In this document: positions 24,801 to 36,662 of the stretch, piece by piece
Layout of the letters: the number at the start of each line of letters is the position of its first letter
How positions within the stretch are numbered: position 1 is the stretch's first letter
Assembly (NCBI GenBank): GCA_021904315.1
Contig: CM038918.1
Location: 13,903,349 to 13,967,348, forward strand
From: Sphagnum magellanicum
Taxonomy: Eukaryota > Streptophyta > Sphagnopsida > Sphagnales > Sphagnaceae
Direction: 5' to 3'
DNA length: 64,000 nt
The notes under the pieces: generated by a model
Database searches by the model: none
Seen by the model: the letters and a program-made list of their open reading frames with translations, nothing else
Told to the model about the DNA's origin: nothing
Translations under genes and position numbers: made by a program

Positions 24801-26316
24801 TCGACATTTGGCCCTGTGCATATTGCCACTCCAAACCTTGAATCTAACCTCTGAGGTTAACTAGCCTTTTGAGGGGTCATCTCCATGTAGGGTCCATATT
24901 TGTGGCATGGCCATTTCAATCAACCATAGTGAGCAGACCTCCAATCTCGTGGAATGCTTTGGAAGTTTTTGTAGTAGGGTTGCTGATTCAAAGATAATCC
25001 TAAGCTATTGTGTGTCCCAACTGTTCAAATTTAGAGACCATACTATCCAAGCTTGCAGTACATGGCATGTTGAGCTCTTTCACTCCAATCATCACATACA
25101 TGATGGGAGCAGCAGGAGCTGTCTCTTGTGTGTGCAGATACATCTTATTTTGTCTTGTGTTTCTCATTCTTCAGGCTTTTAGGTCTTATTATGTTGCAGT
25201 CCTTGTAACATCTCTACATCATTCATGCAATAACCGATGATATAGCTGTGCTGGGCAGGCAGCGTCTGTGGGGTTTTGAGCTACGTCGTTCTATCTGAGT
25301 CAAGAAACAATAGAGGGTTGACATTATACATAACACACAGATTGCATTTAATGTTGTGTGCCATGACTTGATATGCAACAGGGACCAGTAAATGATTTGC
25401 CAACACCAGAGGAGCAGCAACATTCATTAGGAAGCAGGTTTCCCTATGGAGGACTTGAGATGGATGCAGTATCAGGGTATGCTCCTTACATACAAGGGTC
25501 TTCAGCAATGGGCCTTCCAGTATTGCAACCTCAACCCATCCGTGTCCACAAGGAAACCGTTTTTCCTGAAAGGCCAGGGGAACCAGAGTGCCAATACTAT
25601 ATCAAAACAGGGGACTGCAAGTTTGGGGTCACTTGTAGATACCATCACCCCAAGGATAGAACCACTACTGCACCAACTTGTGTTTTGAATTCACTCGGTC
25701 TTCCATTACGACCAGTAAGGATTGCTCTCATCAAAACTCATTCTGCCCTGGTTGACTTGCTTTACTCTTTTTTGCATAAGATGGCACCTTGCCTCACTAT
25801 TGTCTGTCATTGTCCCCTCACTTCTTTATTGGAACTTCAGCAACAAGATGGGGATACCTACTCCATCTTGCACATGTTCTTTCCAGAACCTTAATATTGG
25901 GCTTGCTAATCCTGCCTCCTGTATTTGGTCTTCTTTTACAGGGTTCTCCGCCTTGCACCTTCTACACCCGCTATGGTATCTGCAAGTTTGGACCAACTTG
26001 CAAATTTGATCATCCCCTAAGGGACCTAACTTATGGGTCACCAGCATCATTACTAACTGACATCCCTGTTGGTGGTCCTTATCCAAGTGGCTCATTACTC
26101 ACAGTACTTACCCCTTCATCTTCTTCTGAAGTTCCTCAAGAGGTCTTAAATACAGCAAGCCCATCAGATGAGCCAGCTTCAGAAGAAGTATCAGGTTGCA
26201 TTCAGTCTGACTCAGCAGTTATGAGGACAATGGCAGCTTCCAACTTGCTAGCTCAAGGGAAAAGTTCAGAAATGGCAATCAACAGCCCTGCCACTGAAAT
26301 ACTTGACGCAAGTTAG
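21840..26316 (+). CDS. Five-finger CCCH zinc-finger protein (ZFN / C3H32 type)
   Basis: A likely nuclear RNA- or DNA-binding regulator of the plant ZFN family. Preferred exons: 21840-22038, 22966-23150, 23386-23463, 23940-24059, 24331-24627, 25382-25714 and 25942-26316, giving 528 residues with all junctions in phase and GT-AG. Five C-x8-C-x5-C-x3-H fingers lie at residues about 102-121, 153-172, 199-218, 363-382 and 409-428. The family signatures [32 protein letters not shown] and LGLPLRP flank them, as does the fixed 3+2 finger spacing. The N-terminus has Q4H6 and S9 runs from a CAG/CAT/TCC-rich stretch; the C-terminus is Ser-rich and acidic. ATG 21840 starts MELYYGDP, close to family N-termini. 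Alternative junction: donor after 23139 with acceptor at 23393 also keeps frame (522 residues). The family-like LAAA linker favours the first model. One family-typical proline after LGFPLR is leucine. Confidence 0.9.
23712..23729 (+). repeat. G-runs in intron 3 of the CCCH gene
   Basis: Two G9/G8 runs separated by one A follow a GAGGG at about 23706, inside the intron between exons 3 and 4. Such runs can form a G-quadruplex in DNA or pre-mRNA; no function is shown. Confidence 0.7.
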
Positions 26317-28209
26317 TTAAAGCTACTCCAACTCAAATATGTTTTTTTGCCTTTCACAATTGGATGATGTTCTTTCACCCCCTTGAACATTCACCTGTCA
26401 TTCAGTTTATCATAGAAGGTTACTCCCTAAGTCAACAAGCCTTTATCAATAGCTTTTGCACAAATTCTTGAAGGTTTGTCTTCACTGTAAATTTCTGTAC
26501 ATCACGGTTCTCAAACTCACTTGTACCATTCTGTCTCTCTCTTCTTGCTTTCTTTCCGTTAGCCTCCTTTTTCCTTTCATGTCTCTCCCAGCCTCTTGGT
26601 TTTCACCAGCCATAACTCTGTTCAGACGATTGGGCAGTCTTCCTTCTTCCTCCAGGCTACACTTTCATAACGTTTTCCAACAATATAGCAAATGATTGAT
26701 TCAGGGAGGATGACTTGAATGCACCCTTTTGGCATTTCTGAGAACAGAATTTCAAATTCAGCAGTGGTCACTTCCAATCCTAATTCAAATCTCATATTTT
26801 AGGCCATGGCTGAAGGCTGCAGAGAGTGATTGGTTATCAGTTTCCATACGGAAGCTGATATAATTTACATGATCAAATGCAAGTGAAATCTGCACCTCTC
26901 CAAAGTCCCCCTGCCATTTGAAATCAAACCATGAGCTTGGTCCTGCATTTGTAAATCATCTCCAACTGCATTACATTGAATTGACAAGTGGAACACGGAC
27001 TTGGAACTGACTATTGTGGTTTCTCATGTGTGAAGCTGCTAGGCTTGGAACTGACTATTGTGGTTTCTCATGTGTGAAGCTGCTAGGCGTAGTTGATAAG
27101 AGGTTTCTTTTCCTCTTTCTGACTGTGATGAAGCTCCAGTACTGGCACACATGTGCATTGTTCTGATAACAATGACAAGATCATATCTTGTCTATAAAAA
27201 TGGGCAGCTAAATGTAATTTCCTAGCAAGGTTTTTTTTTTGGTAGAAGAATTACAATTTTTTTGGTTAGATGTTGTTGTTGTATGCAGATGATCATTTGT
27301 TATGGAGACTGTCACTCTGCATTTTTACTTCATTTTTGATGTCCAGGAATGAAGAGTTATGTCTTGGAGAGAGTAATGAGAATTCATAATGTTTGTTGGC
27401 CTCGCCTACCAAGGCAAGGATATTGTGTTTAGATTCATTATAGAGTATAGTCGCTTAAGGGATTTTGGCCCTTAGGTAATAATAATAGCTCTATTTTCAT
27501 ATGAGGATTTTCGAAAGATGGTATTTTGGCTTGTGTTGAAACTAGAGATTAGTTATTATAGAGTTATAATATCTTGAAGGATTTGGGTTTCTTTTAAAGG
27601 ATTTTTTGAAGAGTATATTTTTGCATGGTGAAATATTTGAGTTTCCATAATTCTTCTTCCTTTGCCTTTCAGATACATTTTTAATGTAAATGGCAAGGCC
27701 ACAGTGTGATACACCCCTTGTTCCATGTACTTATATCATGACTCCATTTAATATCATGTTCATTTTTTCAATGCCCAAATGTATTAGTTACCAACTTGGC
27801 TACTCCAAACCCCTTTTGGAACAAGTCATTAGTTGGGCGCCGTGGCCTAAAATAGTGCCGCTAGATTATGAAACATATTATTGCATTGCTCCTCATCAAC
27901 GAGGTTCCTTAATACAATCCATGACTTAATAGTGTCCATCACCACTTTGCAACCAAGATGATATAGGACCAATAGAAAACAAAATTACTTATCATCTTGA
28001 CCAAACCATATCTAAATTGATCGAATTAAAAGAGCATTTCAAAATGAACATAAGAGCTCTAATTTCATAAAAAAACATACCAAGCAACAAGACTTGAAGG
28101 CTAATCTAATCAACATTTCAACTTCTTACAATGAATGACACTTGATTAGCTGTGATCTTAATCCCTACAACTCCAAATTAATCAAGCTTAACAAAGGTAT
28201 TAGAATTGA
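26317..28209. other. 3' region of the CCCH gene and intergenic DNA
   Basis: The composition stays gene-like to about 27.4 kb, consistent with a 3' UTR and downstream sequence; TGTA-rich text occurs at 27220-27300. A clear AATAAA with supporting elements was not found, so the transcript end is unknown. No second gene is visible. Confidence 0.45.
27000..27087. repeat. Perfect 44-bp tandem duplication
   Basis: Copies 27000-27043 and 27044-27087 are identical (beginning CTTGGAACTGACTATTG). It lies downstream of the CCCH stop codon and possibly within its 3' transcribed region. Identity indicates a recent event. Confidence 0.95.
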
Positions 28210-29034
28210 CTAGTGTGAACCCCGTGCATAATGCACAGGTGTGTTATTTCAACAATGTTTGGTTGTTGTTTTTGGTTTTTTTTTAAAAATTTTTTTTTCA
28301 AACAACCGTTGGTCCCCCCTCGCCGCCCCGGTCCTTCACATTTCCCACTCCGGTTCTTTACCCCGTCGACCCCCCCCCACCCGGTCCTTCGCATTTCCCA
28401 CTCCGGTTCTTTAACCGGTCAAGCCCCCCCGCCCGGTCCTTCGCATTTCCCACTCCGGTTCTTTAACGCGTCGAGCCCCCCCGCCCGGTCCTTCGCATTT
28501 CCCACTCCGGTTCTTTAACCCGTCGATCCCCCTCGCCCAGTCCTTCACATTTCCCACTCCGGTTCTTTAACCCGTTGAGCCCCCCCCGCCCGGTCCTTCA
28601 CATTTCCCACTCCAGTTCTTTAACCTTTCAGTTCCGGTTCTTGAGAACCCAACAGGAACAAAAGAACCGTTGGTTCTTTTCATTTCAACAACCTTGCCAA
28701 GCTAATGGTTTCGTGGAAGAACTACCACTTCGTTGGCCGGTTCTTTGACTTTGTCATTATTTTGAGGCCCATAACTATGTACCAAGACTACCTTAATTGT
28801 CCGTGGCCACTGTCCGTCCGGAGTCAGGGGAAGGAACTTTCAGAGCCCCTGGTCAAAACCTAATCTCCTCGGCCTGCCCCTCTCTCGTGCCTAGCCCGCC
28901 CGTGCCTAGCCCACCTTCATTCAAAATCCGCTGCCACCGTCCTGCCTACAGCGTTGAACTCGCGAGAACACAAAACCCGCTTCCCAAGCCCTGTCACATA
29001 CTAACTGACAGACCAAATGAATTAATATATATGA
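28210..29034 (-). mobile_element. Helitron 1 (non-autonomous)
   Basis: Read on the - strand, the element begins TCATATATATTAATTC, a typical plant Helitron 5' end. It ends CTAG, preceded about 10 bases upstream by a hairpin with stem GTGCA/TGCAC (extended by three more pairs) and loop TTA. The flanking bases are A on the 5' side and T on the 3' side, as expected for Helitron insertion between A and T without target duplication. Length is 825 bp. It holds no Rep/helicase coding and contains a C-rich 52-bp tandem array. The terminal 80 bases at its 3' end are nearly identical to those of the Helitron at 63601-63957, which has the same orientation. Confidence 0.85.
28330..28640. repeat. 52-bp C-rich tandem array inside Helitron 1
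   Basis: Six units start with (C)GGTCCTTC at 28330, 28383, 28435, 28487, 28539 and 28592. Each continues CATTTCCCACTCCGGTTCTTT, AACC-CGTCGA and a C6-C9 run. The C-runs differ in length between units. A half unit follows and the array ends at about 28640. Internal minisatellites are common in Helitrons. Confidence 0.9.
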
Positions 29035-30585
29035 TTAGAATATTTGTATGTGTTTTAGAATTGATTAAAATATGATTAGAATATTTGTATGTGTTTGGAA
29101 CAAATCATTTATAAAGGAAGGTTTCCACATTAAGTTCTACATGTTGTCTTGGTAAGCTCATTGGAATGTTGGACACCTCATTAGAAAGGGTGAGCTAAAT
29201 AAAATGCTCTTGAATTGTTTTCCCCATTTTTCATTGTGCCTACCACCCCACCCAAATGAATGAAAAAGTTGGCATAATAGTACATTGGGCAGAGCTTGGA
29301 CACTATTATATTTTTTTCAGAAACATTGAAATGTTTTGAGATTTTATTTTATTTTCCAAAGAGCAAAATTTTGGGGAGAAAAATATCAAATCTTGAAGAA
29401 CTTTTAGTAATTCCATCATTGAAAATTCAATAAAAATCAAAAATCAAACTTTTAAGGAAATTGAAGGTGTGATCTTGGTAGCATTGGAAAGTCCTTACAA
29501 GCGCACCAAGGTAATTTAGTAATTCTCAAGACTTGCCATGCATGAATTATTGAATTTTGAGTTTTTTTTTATTGAAAATTTAATACAATTTTAAATTTTG
29601 ATTTTTTTAGGAAAATTGGGGTGCACTCTTGGTATTGTTTGAAAGCCCTCAATGAGCACCAAAGTGATTTGATTTTCAAACGTATGGTGCAAGAATTATT
29701 GAATTTTGATTTATTTTCTTCATTGGAAATTCCATAAATTGATTCAAAATGGTATATACTTTATAAAAGTACATTACAAATATTTGTTCAATGGCACATG
29801 TCAAAACTATATAACACTATGAGGAAAGCAATTTTATTTTTTCCCAATTGTGTGAACATGTTGGATGTGAAAGAAAACATATACGAGGCACCAATGAACT
29901 TGTTGCACACATAGTGACTACTTAAGTGTGCAATGATAGTTCAATATTTCTTTAAAAAAAACTAGCACCGATCTTCACATTAAGATAATAGTGGTGAATA
30001 TCTTCCATCTACCATAAATATTTCAATCCTTCCCAATTATTTTATTTTATTTTCAAACAAATGTTGGGTATAAATCAAAACACATTATTATATTTGATTA
30101 TTGGGGTTTGGAATCTAGATGAAAGATGCCCCCCATACCATACCACCTTGTTATTTTGGAATCCAAACAATTTATCTTACCAATTCCCAAGTGTTATTAC
30201 ACAATTAAATTCAATTGAAAATCCCTTGAACTCAACAAGACCTTCAAGAATAATTGTTGGAAGTAATTTCGTGTGCTAAAATGATAAGTGTATTGCCTCC
30301 AACCCATAGGTTGAGATTGCATCCTATCTTCACAACCATGCATATGTTTGAGTTGGTGAAACCAATGCACAAAAATGGATTTTTATTTCATCATCTATTG
30401 TATAATTTGCAATTTAAAAGATTTTTGTTATATAGTCATTGTTGCTTTCATGTCTAATGCCAATCGTTTATACCATGTTTGAAAAATGGTTCATATTGAA
30501 AGAGAGGAATAGAAATGATCGTAAATTAGTGTCTTGCTCATTTTTGATTTGCTTGTTGGTTTAGCTTGTTTTTAATTTTGTTTCT
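29035..30585. other. AT-rich intergenic DNA with a degenerate tandem repeat
   Basis: No gene is visible. Between about 29430 and 29745 two diverged copies of a roughly 160-170 bp unit occur, with landmarks CTTGGTA-CATTGGAAAG, CACCAA and GAATTATTGAATTTTGA. Related text recurs at 50440-50740. Confidence 0.5.
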
Positions 30586-30589
30586 TAGT

Positions 30590-31420
30590 TTTGCTTGTTT
30601 GTTATTTTGTTTTTGAGTTATTTTTCTCGCCAATGTTTTCTTTGTTTATTTTTTTGCTTGATGATTTTGTTCATTTTGATTTCCTTATTTGTTTTGTTCA
30701 TTGGTTTTGTCTTGCTTTTTATTTGTTTATTAGGTCGTTTAGTTTTCTATTGTTCATTGATCTTTATTTATTAGTTGTTGTTGCTTGTAGACTTTTATTT
30801 TTTCCATTACTTGCTTTATTTATTCATTGGTTTGGTTGTTGTAACTTTAATATTTGAAATTTGTTTTTCGTCTTTTGATAATCTTAATTGGTTATTCATT
30901 TGCTTTTGATTTGTTTGTCGATTTAAGGTTCAAGTGTTTGCAAGGTCACAATCCATTGCATTCATGTGATTAAATTAAATTTTGACAAGGTTTGAAAAGT
31001 TTCATAAATTTCAAAATGTTTAAGAAACATATTTAAAGTTTTGGAAACTTCACAAAGTTTCAAAAGCTGAATTGTACTAGCAAGTTATAAGTTATAAAAT
31101 ACTTCAAAAGTGTCAAATCTCCCATGTAATAGAAAGTTTTCTACTTATTGATTTTTTCTTATTTGGAATGATGTTTGAGGGTTGAAACATGTTTTAAGTG
31201 GATGAACTTTATATCTTCCAAAAGATCTATACAACTTCAATAAGAAGTTGGCCTTGCACTATGAAAACATAAATACATTTTTAAAAATATAAGTGTTGCA
31301 ATCTAAAGGGCTAAATCATGCATAGTTCAAAAGGTTCACATGTTGTGGGGAATTCTCTTCATGAGAGCTATACAACAAAGGACCCATATTTCCATTTGGT
31401 TATGTTTGGTAAGATGTATA
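30590..31420 (+). repeat. Left arm of a large inverted repeat
   Basis: This arm matches the reverse complement of 34240-34935 over its whole length at moderate identity. Shared landmarks in order include CTTTTGAT-A, 'aggtcayaatccatt', 'gtttcataaatt', 'aaagttttggaa', 'ttatttggaatga', 'gttggccttgcactatg', 'aaaaggttcacatgt' and 'atttggttatgtttgg'. The divergence indicates an old structure. Confidence 0.75.
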
Positions 31421-31439
31421 ACCCCTAGAGAATTGGAAC

Positions 31440-32640
31440 TTTAAAAAGAAACATCATGCACAAAAACATGTTTTGAAACATACCAAGATGGAATTTTATG
31501 TTATGAAACATGCCAAGAAAATTTTGCATGCTAAGAAACATGTCAAGAATGACTTCCATGTTTTGAAACATGTTGAAGAGGACTTACATGTTCTCAAACA
31601 TGTTGAGAAAGGCATGTACATGTTTTGAACCATGCTTTAAATGGGTTGGGAAGGACACAATTGCTTGAAACATGGGTGAAATATGTTGAAAAAGACTTAT
31701 GTAACTCAAAACATGCTCAAAAGGGGTTTTATGTGTCTTGCAACATCCCTAACATGTCATGAAGGATTTAAATGTATTAAAACATGCCCAAAACATGTCA
31801 AGAAGGACTTGTACATGCTTTGAAACATGTTGGTAAGATCTTACATGTTTTGAAATGTATTTAACACATGTCAAGGAAAAAAATTATGTTTTGAAATATG
31901 GTTGAAGCATGTTGGGAAGGACTTACATGCTCTAAAAAATGCCCAAAAGAATTGGAACATCCTTATAACATGTACTAAAAATGACTTTGATGTTTTGAAA
32001 CATGTTAAAAACATGTCAAGAAGAATTTACGTGCTCTAGAGCATATTTTAAAGACTCACGTGCTTTGAACCATGTCAAAAACATATGTGAAAAGAATATA
32101 CATGTTGTAAAGCGTACCAAAAAAACTCACATGATTTGAACCATGCCAAAAACATATGTCGGGATTTAAGGTTTGCATGCTTTGACACATACCAAAAATA
32201 TGTTAAAATAAATAAGTCCTTTCTAGCATGTTTCTATTGTGTTTGAAAGCCTATAAATTCTTGTCAATGTGTTTATAGAATGTTTCAAAGCAGTATCTAA
32301 ATCATTTTTGACATATTTTAAAGGGGAACATTTGAAAACATGTTTTTTTTTTGCATGTGTTTCAAAGCATGTAATTTCTTCTTGACATGTGTTAAGCATG
32401 ATTCAAAGCATGTATGCCCATCATGGCATGTTTTAGAACATGCAAGTCCATGTAAGTCCACCCCAACATGTTTTAAAGCATATACAAGCCCTTCCCAACA
32501 TGCTTGGGAGCATGTAATTCCTTTGGGAATGTTTCTAGTAGGTTTCAAAACATGGAAGTCATCCATGACATGTTTAATAACATGTAAATTCTTCTTGATA
32601 TGTTTCATAGCATAAAATCTTGTCATATTTCAAAACATGT
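31440..32640. repeat. Palindromic tandem array of ACATGT/AAACATG units
   Basis: Dozens of degenerate 28-40 bp units are built on CATGTTTTGAAACATG, itself a near-palindrome, with a spacer reading 'tcaagaaggactta'. From 31440 to about 32220 the spacer reads AAGRACTTACATG. From about 32300 to 32640 it appears in the opposite orientation (CATGTAAGTCC, AATTCTTCTTGACATG). The array is therefore itself an inverted repeat, with a switch near 32220-32300. Frames across it (for example 32318-32626 on -) yield repetitive LKHV-like peptides without family identity. Confidence 0.8.
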
Positions 32641-32664
32641 TTTTGTGCATGACATTTATTTGTA

Positions 32665-34215
32665 AAGTCCCAACACTATCTAATAAAACTGGAAAAAAAC
32701 AACTACCATTTGCAACTATATTCTAGTTGCAAAAGACATTTGTTACTAAAAATAACTTAGTTGCAATAAACAAGTTATATAAGACACTAGTTGCAAGTGT
32801 GGATGAAATCAATGGTCAACAAAATACTTCACCATCTATATACTATTTTTGTATGTCATTTGTATATTACCATCAAAATCAATCACTTACATAATGACAA
32901 ATGAAAAAGGTTTGAAAAAAATTGTTTTAAAAATAGATGGTGGATTTGCATTGTCTATTTTTAATGGTTTTAATTGTAATACCAATATGCCATATGGCAT
33001 TTTTTTTCAAAATAATTTTAAATCAATATTTAGGTGGGTAGGTGGGACTAAATAGGTAGGTAGGTAGGTGGCACTAGGTAAGTAAGTAGGTAGATAGGTG
33101 GGATTATGTAGGTAGGTAGGTAAATCTTTTTAATTTCTTTTAGGTTTAACTTTTTTTAATTTTTAAAATTATATAACTATGTATATAAGTAATTAACTAA
33201 CTATTTAATAAGCTAAATAATTATTAATTAAAATTTATATAATTATACTATTAAAAAATTAATAATTAGTAAGTAATTAACTTATTTGTTATAAAAAATA
33301 TTTAAATAATAAAATTATTATATTATATTATTAAATAATAAATAATTAACATCTATTAAATAAATTAAATTTTATTAGTTATAATTTTCATTAATATTTG
33401 TAATAATAAAATAGGTAAAGAAAATATTAGATAATCAGTAATTAGTATTTGAATAACCAATTAACATAATAATCATACATTATTAATTAATAGTTCATAA
33501 TTTTTTTAATGAAATAGTAAAATAATAAATAAATATTAATTGATTAACTAATTTATTGTTTATGATTTATTAAATATTAATTAATTGACTGGTTAATTAT
33601 AAATAATTGATTAATAGTTCATATTGAAACAAATAAATAAGTAATATACTGAGTAATATTGAAATTATAATTATAAATAATAAATTTGAACTATTAATTA
33701 TCAATTAATTCAATAATTGTAACTAATTAATAAGCAAGTAGCTTATGTTAAGTAGTTACATAACCTAAGCTCAATAGGCAAGTAAACATATAAGTAAATA
33801 GGTTGATAGGTAAGGTTAGGTATGTGAAAAAAACATATATAGGTAGGTAGGTAGTTAATTTGCTCAAATACAAACTAAATACAACTTTATAATATACTAA
33901 TGGAAACATACCCCCATTTATACCCCTGATAAAACATTTCAAAAGTACCCATATTTCTCAAAAATTGCCTAATACACCTATGTATACCACTAGGGACTAT
34001 CTTGACACCCTAATAATGCAATTAAATTTGGTTCCATTTGCAACTAATGGGACATATGGGCATGATGATGGATGAAATAAAATTCTAATGTGTAGGATGA
34101 AAAAGTCATTAATTAGTTGCAAATGTAGTTGTAGCATAGTTGCAAAAATAATTAGAGCTAGTTGCAAATGACAATTAATTACATGTAGTTGCAAATGCAT
34201 TGGTTGCATTTTGGG
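32665..34215. mobile_element. AGTTGCAA-motif element, copy 2 (short form)
   Basis: It is a shorter relative of the element at 9495-13315. Left-end TTGCAACT/AGTTGCAA words lie at about 32705-32810. Then come a GCCATATGGCAT hairpin at 32989-33000, a 'caaaataattttaaatcaatattt' type block, AGGT repeats at 33030-33125 and 33780-33865, an AT-rich core, and right-end words at about 34035-34205. It has no coding capacity. It sits in the loop of the large inverted repeat. Precise termini and target duplication were not resolved. Confidence 0.55.
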
Positions 34216-34239
34216 AGATTTCTTCTAGCACAAATCTTT

Positions 34240-34935
34240 GAAGGCTTCTAATTCCTATTAAACATAATCAAATGGGATATATGATCATTAAATTGTTTTA
34301 GTTATTTCCTCATCAAGAGCTTTTTCATGACATGTGAACCTTTTCAACCACACATCATTTAGCCCTCAAATTGCACTTTGAATTCATTTTGGCGACACTT
34401 ATATCAAAAATTATATTTATGTTTACATAGTGCAAGGCCAACTTGTTATTGAAATCATAGAAATATTTTGCAAAACACAAACATTATCCACCTACAACAT
34501 GTTTCAACTCCTTGCACTTCATTCCAAATAACAAAAAATCAATAAATGGAAAACATTCGAAAACATGATAATTTTGATGCATTTTACAACTTACTACAAC
34601 TCAACTTTTTAAACTTGCTAAAACTTCCAAAACTTTAAACATGTTTCTAAAGCATTTTGGAATTTATGAAACTTTTTTAAAACATGGCAAAATTGAATTT
34701 CATTACATGAATGTAATGGATTATGACCTTGTTAGGATTTAAAACTTAAATCAACAAACAACAAGCAATGAAGTTCATCAAAAGACCACAAACATATGTC
34801 AAACAATAAACTTACAACAATCAAAACATTAAATATCAACAAACAAGTAGTGAAAACAACAAACATCTCTAAGCAATAGAAACTAAGTAAATATCAATGA
34901 GCAATTTATTTTTTAAATCAACAACATATTTGACA
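34240..34935 (-). repeat. Right arm of the large inverted repeat
   Basis: Its reverse complement aligns with 30590-31420 (see the landmarks given there). Together the arms enclose about 2.8 kb holding the palindromic array and the short AGTTGCAA element. Confidence 0.75.
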
Positions 34936-36310
34936 ACAAAAAAAGAAAAAACTAGTGTTGTGCATGTAGGTGTAAATAACCATCTTCCACATTGTGTAAT
35001 GATTTATGTTTATACCCCATAGTTTTTGCACTTACTTTGCATGTCGTGAATATTTTGGGATTTGCATTTACACTTGCACAACATGCATGTATATATTTTT
35101 GAAATACACTTACATAATTTCATGAAAAGAAATTATTGTATAAATGTAAATTACAACTAACAATACCTTCATGAAGATATTATACTACCTACTATCCTTG
35201 GAGATTATGGTTTGCAAAAGGGTATTGCACTTCACACTTTTCATTGGTGACTATGGTTTTTTAAGACAAGGCAAGACCATAATGAAAGCAAAATGACAAG
35301 GGGGAGCACATGAGTTATTGATGAAGCTTGCAACAATCCTATGAGTTGTAAGATGACCATAATGCCATCACTTAAATGTGCAAAAATTATAGATGAAAAG
35401 GAACATGTGGGAACTTAGCCTAAACCCTAAGTTCCATGCTTTACATGACGAAAATGAAAGGAATTGCAAAATGATTGTAATTTAACAAACATGGTAAATA
35501 ATAAGGAACATGAAGCTCACCTAAAATAGGTTGTTGTTGAAACTTTCAATAGTGCAAAAAGTTGTAAAATGACAACAACATTGTCATCAATTGCACTTGT
35601 AAACAACCTCTTTAAATAAAAGGTATCAACATGGGGGACATTATAAGACCTATCACAACCTTGGCCTTGGGTTTACAACCAAAGCTAATGCATGAGGGGG
35701 GAATGGCAAGGAAAATGTTTTAGGACTTTAACACATTTCCACAAATGTGGGACAATGAATTTAATATTCCCAAGTTCCCACTTTGGGCACTAAAATCCTA
35801 CAATATTTTGAATTTTTAAGACAAAAATGCAAATAACAAATAATTTAAACAAATAAGATTTTATTTACACTATTGGAATTTTTCAATTGTAAATATCAAA
35901 AATGGTTTACATGCTCCATTCGAAGATTCAAAATTAAAGTTACGCATCAAAAGAAAGTTGGAATGTAAATTAGCAATTTGACTATTGACCATTAAAACCC
36001 AACAAATAGGGGTCAAATCACTTTTGAAATGAACGTGTGACACAATATTTGAAGGGCTTTTTCAAGGGCTAAAACTTTACTCTTTAAAGCTTTTCAATTG
36101 TAGCTTGTATGCAAGACTTATGATCTTATAAAATTGTGGGATTCATAACTTAGCAAGATTGTGAATTTTTAAGACTCCATGCTAAATGTCTTGGGACTTT
36201 TATACACTTTGATGTAACTAATATTGTTAATCTTATAGTAATTATAGGAAGGATATTGGTGAGCTCTTTCCAAGTTTGGGCCATGGTGTGTTTGATGAAA
36301 TGAATTGCTA
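34936..36310. other. AT-rich intergenic DNA including dispersed repeat copy 2
   Basis: No gene is visible. Positions 35645-36120 hold the second copy of the repeat first seen at 7660-8180. Confidence 0.5.
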
Positions 36311-36654
36311 ACAATACTAGAAAACTTGGTCCTAATCCACTCAATGTTCCACCCAACATTGAGTGGGAAAGGACCCTTTCCACCCATGTGCATTCATAGT
36401 GGAAATCCATGATTTGGAATGCCTAGCAAGGTGTCCACTATGATTCCACCATGCACCACTCCCGCCAACTAAAATCCATTAGTTTCCACTTAAAGTTTAT
36501 TATGAAATCCACTAATAATCCACTATGCAAACATTCAAGTGGAAATGGTCCATCGAACAACCACAGGTTAGTGGTTTGGATTAGCTCCTTTCCACTTGGC
36601 CTAATTTGGGTGGAAGTGCGTATTTTGGATTAGGACCAGGTTTTCTAGTATTGT
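36311..36654. mobile_element. hAT-like MITE, 344 bp
   Basis: The ends are inverted copies of ACAATACTAGAAAAC followed by YTGGTCCTAATCCA: 36311 onward, and its reverse complement ending at 36654. That gives a near-perfect terminal inverted repeat of about 29 bp. The flanks AATTGCTA (36303-36310) and AATGGCTC (36655-36662) agree at six of eight positions, as in a decayed 8-bp target duplication typical of hAT elements. The interior is rich in GTGGAAA/TTTCCAC words and has no coding sequence. Confidence 0.75.
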
Positions 36655-36662
36655 AATGGCTC

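Noticed and set aside
32318-32626. 102-codon - strand frame rich in LKHV-like repeats
   Set aside because: It is a by-product of the tandem array; the peptide repeat mirrors the DNA unit, and other frames behave the same way.
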